Shown here in pieces: positions 22,443 to 34,400 of a stretch of DNA of 64,000 bases; position 1 is the stretch's first letter; the number at the start of each line of letters is the position of its first letter. The notes beneath the pieces are model-generated. The model saw nothing but the letters and a program-made list of their open reading frames with translations. It made no database searches and was not told where the DNA came from. This stretch comes from Telmatactis stephensoni (Eukaryota > Cnidaria > Anthozoa > Actiniaria > Isophelliidae): positions 186,001 through 250,000 of the forward strand of contig JALIZF010001529.1 in NCBI GenBank assembly GCA_029948255.1. The letters are read 5' to 3'. The position numbers were made by a program, and so were the translations under genes.

Positions 22443-25400
22443 CCCTCTTTTTAAGGCTGATAACCGTGATGATCCAAATAATTATAGGCCAATATCCATA
22501 CTCCCAATTTTATCTAAAATTTGTGAGAGGGCTGTCTATAAACAGATCTATGGGTACTTTACAGATCATAACCTGTTCACTAAGCATCAGTCAGGCTTTC
22601 GTCCATTACATTCCACTCTCACTGCTCTGTTAGAAGCTACTAATGAGTGGTATGTAAATATGGACAAAGGCCTAACTAATCTTGTAATTTCCTTAGATTT
22701 AGCAAAGGCCTTTGATACGGTGTCGCACAGTATATTGATTTCAAAATTGAATTGTTATGGTGTCAGCGGAAAAGCCTTGGATTTTTTTAGGTCGTACCTA
22801 AGTGACAGAACTCAGTGCTGTGCTGTTGATACCTTTATATCAGAGCCTAGGATGGTCTCTTGTGGTGTCCCACAGGGGTCTATTTTGGGACCACTTCTCT
22901 TTATTATATATGTTAATGACATGCCAAGTTGTCTCAACTACACTGAACCACGCCTTTATGCAGACGACACCTTACTGACCCTGTCCTCTAAATCTCCTAC
23001 AGATCTTCTTAAGAGGATCAATTCTGATCTCCAAGGTATCTGTAGTTGGTTATTGGCTAACAGGCTCAGTTTGAATGTCCTCAAGTCTGAATATCTGGCA
23101 ATTGGCTCACAATTTAAAATCTCAAATCTAGGTGGTTTTGCTCCGATAAAAATCAATGGTTTCGATCTTAAAAGAGTATTTTCTCTTAAACATCTCGGCG
23201 TTCATATTGATCAAAACTTAAATTGGGATGCTCACCTGGATAACATATGTAAGAAAGTAAAACAGACTATCTATGGTTTGAAACAAGCACGGAACTTAGT
23301 TCCTCTCGATACCCTTGTCACCATGTACAAAGCATTTACGCAGCCTATATTCGATTACTGTGACCTTGTTTGGAGCAATCTAAACAAAGGACAAATTGAT
23401 CGTCTGCAAAAACTTCAGAATAGGGCTGCTCGTATTATTACTAGACAAGGGTATGATGTGAGGTCTTTTGACATCCTACAGCAGTTAAAGTGGGACTGTT
23501 TGGCTGTAAGACGCGACAAAAGACTTTGTCTATTGATGTATGACGTCTTACAGGGAAACAGCCCTGCCTATCTACGAGAACTTTTTGATAAAGCTAAGGA
23601 TTCAAATGGTTATAAAGCAATGCTCAGGGATAGTAGTAAATTAGAAATTAAGCACGTACCAAAGACAGATTTCTTTAAAAGCAGTTTCTCGTACAGAGGA
23701 GCTATAGCGTGGAATTCACTTCCACCTGAAGTGAGATCCTCAACTACCAGAAACAGCTTTAAGAGAAATCTTGATAAGTGGCTATCTGACAGTGCTCCAT
23801 AACTTGTTCTTTTTGTCTTTGAGTAACTATTGTTTCCTTAATCATTCAATATTTTATATTTATTGTATATTTATACATTTTTACCATACGACTTTCATGT
23901 AAAGAAGTTTTTAACTTTTGAAATTATCGTATTGAAATAAAGGTGCATTCATTCCCCCTGTCTTGTTGACTCTGTAGTGTCTTTTCGTATTTGCCTACAT
24001 ACATCTTTCTGTTTGCCTTAGTCCCTGTTTGTCCGTTTATCTTGCTGGCTGGTTTGCTGGCTGGTTTGCTGGCTGGCTGTCTTTGCTATCTAATGTTTCA
24101 ATCTCCAGGCCGACAGACTTCAGTCTTACAGTATTAAAGCTGAGAGCCAGGGGCGGATTTAGGAGAGGGGTGCGCACCCCATCCTGAGACAACTTTGGGT
24201 CCTTTTCTTCGTGATATACTTTGTCAAAATATCTTCCGGATCTTCTAGGCGGTTCCCGATTTCTAAAAAGCTACAACCCCCTCCCCCACGAAGGATACCC
24301 CTGGACCCACCTCTGCGCCCCGTGATGCCAGAGACTGTTCTTACGATTATATGTGTATACTAGATTTCTACAGTAATAACGATGACTTACATCGTAATCT
24401 ATCTTACTAACAGACCTATCAGTAAAAGCCGTCATGCCGAACATCTTCAACACATACAAACAACAACTAGTTCCTAGTTACAGACCACCAGCTAAGCGAC
24501 CAGACCCTCCTCTACGAGTGATGAACCTTAACGATGACGAAGATAACACCGTGGAGCTAAAACAATCCCGTTCTATGTCCTATGGGAGCATAGCAGAGTT
24601 GAAACAAAAATGCAATGCAGCAAAGCTCAAGAAAATGGCTACAGATTTTGCATTAATAAAAGAAGAAAAAGAGACCAAGAAAAAACGTTTCAAAGACGTG
24701 GCAGCTGCCGTATTGCGACTCTCAAGAGAAATGAAAACAAACACAAAGTAGCTTACGTAGTGGCCCTACGGAGAAAGGGGAGGGGGAGGGGAGGGAAGGG
24801 GAAGGGGAAGGGGAGAGAAAGGGGGAGGGGAATGGGGATAGGGGGGATGGAAAGAGGAGGGAGGAAGGGCCTGCATATCAAAACATATTATTCCAGTCAT
24901 GAGTCTAATGCCGCGGCAAATTCTAGTGTAACGTGAGGCATCGGTTAACACGTCTCCTTTGTCCGGTTTCAGTGTCATAACGCTACGTCAAAGACCCAAT
25001 GTCAGAGTCTTCTGCGTAATATGACGACAATAAAACTGCATGCGAAGGAGACTAGCGAGAAATCGGCGACCAAAATTGGTGCTAACGTAACGTTAACGTA
25101 AGTTTATCGTTACGCTTCGTAAGTTAATTAACGTAACGTATGTACGTTAACGTAAGTTAATCATAAATGCACTTAGACAAGTATATGCCAGTACTTTCTA
25201 GTGTCACTAGAAATTTATTTAAGTTATTTTGTTTAAACCTTTTTTTTCTTACGTTGAGAAAATAAAATTGATATTCAAAACAAAATTGAGTACAACTAAA
25301 GATAAAAGACGACACTCAACGTCAGTGCCCTTTGGGGGGTAGGGGTGTGGAGGGAGCGTGTGGCGCACCCTCTACCCCTTCAATCATTGCTGTACTCGAT

Positions 25401-28400
25401 CATATGGGAGTCTAAAGCTACATTGAGCTACCTAGATCAGAGATAATAAAAAAAAGAGATCATAAATTACTTGGTACTTCTGCCTCAATACCAACCTTTA
25501 ACAAGTCCTTGTTCACCAGCAGGCATTACTAATGCCTTTGTACCATTTTGTATGTTACCAGCCACCATCTTGCCTGCAAGGTTAAAGCCTGCACCCATAC
25601 CTACATTAATAATAATTAAATTGTTTTGTTGGCAAAACAAACTTTAATGGACTCAAGACGTGCGGTTTTCTGACACTTCTGCATGAATCTCTTCCCTCCC
25701 CCCTCCCTCCCTCCCCAAGCAGGGTTCGTACGCCCAGAAAATTCAATAAATCCAGGAGTTTCAAGGAGGATTTTCAGATTATTTCCAGGAGTTTTCAGGA
25801 ATTTTTCACCAGTTCACTCAAGCAAAATACATTTGCATAACGTTTTTTACTGGCTGAGTTAAGGAATGTAAACGGAGCTTTTACATATATGCACAGTAAA
25901 CGTACACTTATTCGTTTCTGTTTTCCAGGAGTTTTCCAGGAATTTATTAAAAAATCCAGGACTTCCAAGGACTTTCCGGGAAGGAAATAAAAATCCAGGA
26001 TTTTCCAGGATTTCCAGGAGGCGTACGAACCCTGCCAAGTCGTCTAGACCCTTAAAACGTTTTTTTAGGGTTGTTACAAAAGGAGAAAGCAATGTATGTG
26101 ATAATGCTAAAACCAGCTACAAAGAAGAAGCCTGGACTAGCCCTTAGCTTAGTCATATCACTAACCTTTATAAACATCCGAAACACAAAATCGCCATGGT
26201 TTATCCATGTCTCTCTTGGGAGTCTCAAAAGCATCTAAATAAGAAAAGGATTCGAGTTGTAGTTCAATGAATGTCTGTGAGCTCATTTCCCCAGTGGTGG
26301 TATAATTCCAGAGGAAGGGTGGTTTCCTTGATCCCTTCCTCCCATGAGTGCTACTTCCCATAGGCATTTAAAACTACCCTACCCAGCAAGGATATGAAAA
26401 TCAAGACAATTTCTCTTTAATTCTGATTAATGTAGACTAAAAATTTCTCTTTAATATCATTAATTAAGTTTAAAATTTACCTATTTTTTCAAGAAGACAA
26501 GGACCTTTGTACCATTTGACAAGTTTTTCTTCTGAAGACTGTTTGACAAGGTTTTCTCCTGATAGTCCACTACACGGCACGTAGGATACATCGGATTCCT
26601 ATGCAAGAAAATACTGGCTTTATAAAGTCTTCCTAGAGAAGTGTATTTATAAGGTGGTGTCTGGCTTACAAATGTATCTTGTTTAGAAGCTTCGTTGTTA
26701 CTCACAACAAGCAAGCTACAAGCATAAGCATAAGCAATAGAGCAGTTTCCGTAAGACTGTGCAAACAGCACTATCACAGCGCAGCACGGTTACAGCAGGA
26801 ATTTTGAATGTTTTTACAGACAACACAGCATTGACATGGTCAAACACAGCACAGTCTGTGAAAGATTGCTGGCACAAACAGATAGCTAGAATTATCGTTA
26901 GGCTCTCAACCAATGAGAATACAGATACTGAGTGTATAATAAACTGCATTATCATGTTAATACTTCATACCTTGAACCCAGCCTGTTTAAGAAACAATCT
27001 CAGTTTTCCAGTGATGTATAAATATCGTTCTTCACTCCACTGGACCTAAAATACATCCAAGTAACAAGTTATAAGAATAGTCACGTGGCATGCAAGGCAA
27101 TTGAAAAAGTTACCATGAAAACGGCTTAAGTGACAATTTTTTCTAACCTTTTTTAAAAAGTTTTCTCAACTGGACTAAAATGGTATGAATACAGACTTTC
27201 CTATGCCAGATAAGACCTTCACATCACAACCATCATTTAGGCCAATTTCTTGACTATCCCTTCAATTAATTCCTTACAATGCCAAGTTTTCTTAAATGGT
27301 ATCAACTTAAAAAATACCAGCTTTTCTACAACCTTCACATCAAAAATCACTTAGGCCATTTTAATGGACCATCCTTCATTTAATTCCTTACATTATCAAG
27401 TTTATTAACGGCCACAATGAGTTGTGTTACACCCAATGAGCGCACAAGTAGAGCATGTTCCCTTGTTTGGCCACCAGACTCAAACCCAGCTTCAAACTCT
27501 CCTGTACTTGAATCCACAACTAGGATAGCAACATCAGCCTACAAGACCAAATATACAAGAATTAAGCTTGGAATTTCAAAGGCAGACAGGTTGGATTAAT
27601 AATCTATAAGCACTATTTTCTTGCGGCTACACCCTTGGGTCAATTTCAGCTTCATTTCATGAAATATGAGTACAACATCCCAACCACTAAGCTACTGACT
27701 GTGATTTTGAAGCAACTCAGGCATAAATAAAGAACTTTGATGATGATGATGATGACGATAAGGATGATGATGGTGATAATGATGATATATGTTCATTGAG
27801 GCTTACACGTGATATCTACAGATAATATAGTTACATGGTTCCCTTTCTGATTTTGTTTGTAAATGAGCTACATGATTAGTGAGTATTGAGCATACTTCAC
27901 CAATCAGAAAAACAGAATCAAGTAATCTACTCTGCCACCAACCTGAGCTGCTCCTGTTATCATGTTTGGGATGAAGTCTTTGTGACCAGGAGCATCCATT
28001 AATGTAATATTTTTTGTTTTTGTTGAAAACTTTGTAAGACCAACATCCATGGTGATACCCCTGAAAATATAACATAATCTTTCAAAACTAAAAACCATAA
28101 TCCTGCACATGAGCAAATGGTGCACAAGCATGAAGCAGGCCATGACATACTGTGACCTTATCAGTGCTGTGGTGTCTGTAAGAACCATTTAAATTCATGT
28201 GTAAAATTTTTACAAGCAAATGAAAATTGGTCTATTCACTACAACAAAGGCCCACTCCGGGTCCAAAAGATGGCTTAAGCCGGCCTAAGCCGCTTCAAGC
28301 TGCTTCAAGCTGCTATAAGCCGCTTTAAGTATAGAAGTCAAAATTCCCTCTTACATGTACATAGATGTAACAGCAAGGAATATACTTACCGTATTTACTC

Positions 28401-31400
28401 GAATAAGCGCCTCCCCCAAATAAGCGCCTCCCCCGAATAAGCACCTCGCACCTTGTTATAGTATACTAATACCAGTACTGTTGTAGTATTATAACATTGA
28501 AATTATTGATATTAAGAGGAAATCATACTTTGACAGTTGTGTACACGCTTCCTCCCGCTGAATAAGCGCCTCCCTCGAATATAAGCGCCTCCCCCGAATA
28601 AGCACCCCATTTTAGACGTGAAAAATTTAATAAGTGCCAGGGCGCTTATTCGAGTAAATACAGTATGGGTGTTGAATGGTTAAGGCACAATTTTTTTCGA
28701 GACCCAAGCAGGGGGTTCATTGAGATTTTGAATAAGAGGGCATCTGGCTCTGACACCAGGGCAAGAAATAGAGATATTTATTACCAAAAGTTGCCTTAGT
28801 CATCCAAGACCACGGGTCAAAACACACCAAAGTCATCTTCACAACTGGTCAATTTGCCCAGTGCCTGGCCATTAATGAACTCCCTGCCCATGACAAGGCA
28901 TATTTTTTGTGAGTCTGAGACACCCTTTTATTGATCTCCTTTATTTTCCAAATCCAAAACTCTGAGGCATCTTTTTGTGAAAAATCAAGACTTCAAGACC
29001 AACAAAATTTAACCAATATTTTGCAAGACTCTGACTTTTGCAGGGACCACCTCTTTCTGATACGATGCAGTCAAAATCAAGCCAATATCATAATTTTTAT
29101 ATTTCTCACCTTTCTCGCTCTTCCCCAGTCTCATCTAATACCCATGCATAAGCAAATGAAGCCTTTCCAGCCTTCTTGGATTCATTTTCATATCTTACTT
29201 TGTCAAGAATAAAACCATCATATTTCAAAGGTGTTGTTTTCCCCCCTTTTAGTTTTTGTTTTCATTTACTTCAACGATATTATCCATTGCAAGTAAGATT
29301 CATTGGAGTCTGTATAACATAGTAAGTGATCTGATCAAATTGTGAGTTCTCCCTTAGAATTGAAAGATCTTTGAGGAGAATCTAGAATTTGATCATAGAT
29401 GTGTTTACATTTATTTATTTTCTAATAAAACCCTTCAATTGCAAATAACCAAAGCAGTGCATGGACAAAATTAAGTGACCACTAAGCCAGTAATATTATA
29501 AGTAAATTGAGCTATGAAAGGATACTTATGCATGGCCTTTTTAGAAACATCACCAAGAAGATACAGTAGATGACCCATTAGAGTACTTTTACCTGCATCA
29601 ACATGGCCTATAAACACAAACAAAATAGACAACTTTAGATATGGTGTTATGTCTTGGTTTAAGTTGAACACTGTACTGGCCACTTACCACCACCTTACTG
29701 ACACCTTACCAACCACTTACTGACACCTTCCCAACCACTTACTGACACCTTACCAACCACTTACTGGCCACTTACCACCATCTTACTGACACCTTACCAC
29801 CACCTCACTGACACCTTACCAACCACTTACTGACACCTTACCAACCACTTACTGACACCTTACCAACCACTTACTGACACCTTACCAACCACTTACTGAC
29901 ACCTTACCAACCACTTACTGGCCACTTACCACCACCTTACTGACACCTTACCAACCACTTACTGACACCTTACCAACCACTTACTGACACCTTACCAACC
30001 ACTTACTGACACCTTACCAACCACTTACTGATACCTTACCACCACCTCACTGACACCTTACCAACCACTTACTGACACCTTACCAACCACTTACTGACAC
30101 CTTACCAACCACTTACTGACACCTTACCAACCACTTACTGGCCACTTACCAACCACTTACTGATACCTTACCAACTACTTTCTGACACCTTACCAACCAC
30201 TTACTGACACCTTACCAACCACTTACTGATACCTTACCAACTAATTTCTGACATCTTACCAACCACTTACTGACACCTTACCAACTACTTACTGACACCT
30301 TACCAACTACTTTCTGACACCTTACCAACCACTTACTGACACCTTACCAACCACTTACTGACACCTACCCAACCACTTACTGACACCTTACCAACTACTT
30401 ACTGACACCTTACCAGCCACTTACTGACACCTTACCAACCACTTACTGACACCTAACCAACCACTTACTGACACCTTACCAACTACTTACTGACACCTTA
30501 CTAACCACTTACTGACACCTTACCAACCACTTACTGACACCTAACCAACCACTTACTGACACCTTACCAACTACTTACTAACACCTTACCAACCACTTAC
30601 TGATACCTTACCAGCCACTTACTGACACCTTACCAACCACTTACTGACACCTAACCAACCACTTACTGACACCTTACCAACTACTTACTGACACCTTACC
30701 AACCACTTACTGACACCTTACCAACCACTTACTGATACCTTACCAACCACTTACTGACACCTAACCAACCACTTACTGACACCTTACCAACCACTTACTG
30801 ACACCTTACCAACCACTTACTGATACCTTACCAACCACTTACTGGCCACTTACCACCACCTTACTGACACCTAACGAACCACTTACTGACACCTTACCAA
30901 CTACTTTCTGACACCTTACCAACCACTTACTGACACCTTACCAACCACTTACTGACACCTTACCAACCACTTACTGACACCTTACCAACCACTTACTGAC
31001 ACCTTACCAACTAATTTCTGACATCTTACCAACCACTTACTGACACCTAACGAACCACTTACTGACACCTTACCAACCACTTACTGACACCTTACCAACC
31101 ACTTACTGACACCTTACCAACTACTTACTGACACCTTACCAACCACTTACTGACACCTTACCAACCACTTACTGATACCTTACCAGCCACTTACTGACAC
31201 CTAACCAACCACTTACTGACACCTTACCAACTACTTACTGACACCTTACCAACCACTTACTGACACCGTACCAACCACTTACTGATACCTTACCAACCAC
31301 TTACTGACACCTTACCAACCACTTACTGACACCTAACGAACCACTTACTGACACCTTACCAACTACTTTCTGACACCTTACCAACCACTTACTGACACCT

Positions 31401-34400
31401 TACCAACCACTTACTGACACCTAACCAACCACTTACTGACACCTTACCAACTACTTACTGACACCTTACCAACCACTTTCTGACACCTTACCAACCATGT
31501 ACTAAGCACTTACCAATTACAACAAGATTCAGTAATCCTTTGCCTTGTTGTCGCTTTTCATACTCTGCTTTGGCATCAATCTATTGTACAAAAGATGTAG
31601 GATGTTATAACACAACAAGATTTATCAATGTTTATCAAAAGGATGATGTTTGTACCTTTTTTGTGCTTTTGACCTTTGGTTGAACATCTGGTGACTTTGA
31701 TTCATCAACTGGCATAGGAACTGGAGAACTATTGACCAGCAAAAACCAAATTAAACAAGATCACCAATTCAGAAAGGGATTTTTCACAGTGCTATCTGAT
31801 CGTGATCAAGTGTTCTCTATGATGCCACAAGGATTTTTCTCCCCAGGTTCTCCAGTTTTTCCTCCCTCAGCAAAAATCAACATGTAAGTTGAGCAATGTA
31901 TGAAAACTATTTAGTGTAGAGGTAATGCGTGTGAGTTCAAGCAGATGAAGAACCACTATAAAGGCCAGCACACACTAGGCATCAGGTCGCTGCAACACGT
32001 CGCTTCATGTGCACTGTGCTGCGACAAAGCTACTTTCATTCATTTTGTTGCTGCGATCGTATGCACGAATTCAAACCAGTTTGAATTCATACGACATGTT
32101 GCAGCAAAAAAATTCTGCAGAGGCGAAAAGATTTTCACAGAAATTCCACAGTACACATGAGGGGAATTGTCACTACGACATGTCCCAGCGTCATGTCACA
32201 GCATCCTCACTCCTAGTGTGTGCCGGCCTTAAGGACACTCTCAATTTTATTAATTTATTCTTTTTTTACTGATAACTTGCCTGGAAGTAGATCTACTTTG
32301 AGGCAATACAGGGGTGGAGAAACCAACAACTACATTAGCTGACTGGCTGACAGTGGTAGTACTGCTTGGTTTGGACCCACTGCTTATTGGTTTGGGAGTC
32401 TTAACTGTAACATTTGATGGTTGTGCTGCTGCCACTGTAGTCTGCTCAGGTTTTACTCTTGACTTGGCTGTAGCTGTATTATATGCTTGGGAATCTGGAA
32501 TGTTGGAATGGTTTAGAACCAAAGGAACAGATAATAGACCAAAGGAGGCTTACCTGGGTTTTGTAAATACTCGCCGACCTAACTTTGAATTGCTGTAACT
32601 CCTGTCACAGCACTCTGTTTGACTAGCCATTTCCCTGAGTGACTCTTCTTTTAATGAATTTTTGCTAAATGTAGTGTTGCTGCATTAATGCTGATCTCCT
32701 TCAAATGCCCATTTTAAAAAATCATTAAAATCAGGGAAATTGCTAGTCAAACAGAGCTGTGACAGGAGTTATAGTGATTCAAAGCTAGATGGATGAGTAG
32801 TTACCTATCTAACTTACCTTAACTTACCTAGTTAAGTTAGGTAGTTACTAGGTAAGTTAAGTACCTAAATTACCAAAAACCAATCTTCAGTGCAGAAAGT
32901 CGAGGTTTGATTTCCCACCCAGCCCAACACTCAGAGTCTTTAAATAATTGAGGACAAAGTGCTGCTTTTGTAATTACATCTGCAAATAGTTAGACCTTCA
33001 CATCTTCTTGGACAAAAACATTAATAAATAGTAGGACCCATCTCTCCAAATATCACGACTTGCACTGGAGGGATGCTAAAGAACCCAAACCACTATTCAG
33101 GGAGAGTAGGCCATGATGCTGGTGTGTTGTCTGGCCTACACATCCAGCATTGAGGTTGGCTTGGCATTGATGTTGACATAAGGGTTGCTAGTCAATGAGA
33201 TCTCACACTTAGCAATACAGCTAGCAATCAAATGGATTAGACTTTGCCAAGTGCTAGATCATATAGACATAGACACAGATTGTTGAGAAGAGTAACAACA
33301 AATACATCAAAATAATTCAAGTTTGGGCTATGGGAGCTGTGTATTCAATACATAGTGGAAGTGGAAAACTACAATGTTACTTTATTATGGATATTCATCA
33401 CACAGTATTATTAAATTTACATCTTCTATGTGTCCTAAATGAATTAAAAATATATGATGTCCTATCTTACATGTATGAACAAGTATATCTAATTACATTA
33501 ATTACAAAAACAATATCATAAATTATTCCCCCTATATGTATTGGCTTTCTAAATATTCTTAATACAGTACAGTTAACCCTCTCTAAACTAGACAAACCCC
33601 TGGACCTGCCCACACTGTCTTCCTCAGGGAGGTGTCCAACTTAGAAGAGTTTGGGTACAGAAAAACAGAACATTCAATTCCTAGATAAAAAATTGACTGT
33701 GGACTGGGTGGATTCAGGGTTATTCTTCTTGAGAAGAAAAAGTCCCAAAGTTCTTTCAGGAGAGGGGCACACCCCTGCTTCCCTCCCCTAAATCCATGCC
33801 TCTTACATTGAGAGGTGTCTGCTTTAGAGGGGGATCAACTTTGTAAGGGGATCTGCCTTAGAGGTGTTTATGGACTAAAATCTAAATATCAAGTGTGCAC
33901 GGTAAAGAACATATTGTACATGTCGACACTATTTGGAGTTAACAAAACCTTGCTTTTGCTTCACTAAAACTATGTCATCAGGAGAAGGTGTTATAAAATC
34001 AAATGGCAGAATGTTCTTACATTCATAGAACCTACTAACTGTGCAAAGCTTTTTAGATTTTAAACTTTCAGGAAAAACATTTCGCTTTCTTTTCATAGAA
34101 TAACAAAGAGTCAGAGCAAACATTGATGGACTGATGGTACCAAGGGACCTCTGATGACGTCTTGAATGTCTTGACAGCAATATCTTGTTTTGAGTCTGCC
34201 TTTTCACTGCAGATTTTGTTTGTCTGAGCTTTTTCTGAAGTTGAGCATCTCTGGGTTTTGTACTTTTCTCACAAACGTGCATTTCTTTTGGTATTGAAGC
34301 TGGTGATTTCCCAATTTGAGAAGTAGTTTCTGAGACTTTACTTACTTCAGACTTCAAAGGTTTTAACACATCTTCTGTTGATTGTTTTGTACTGGGAGCT

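Noticed and set aside
24105..24150. AG-bounded segment that could be an extra exon of the nested ankyrin gene
   Set aside because: In the required phase it hits a stop (TAA) and no donor follows; the adjacent sequence is a hAT-like repeat.
29678..31500. CRISPR-like regular array
   Set aside because: The units are contiguous 22-bp tandem repeats without unique spacers, in a eukaryotic intron.
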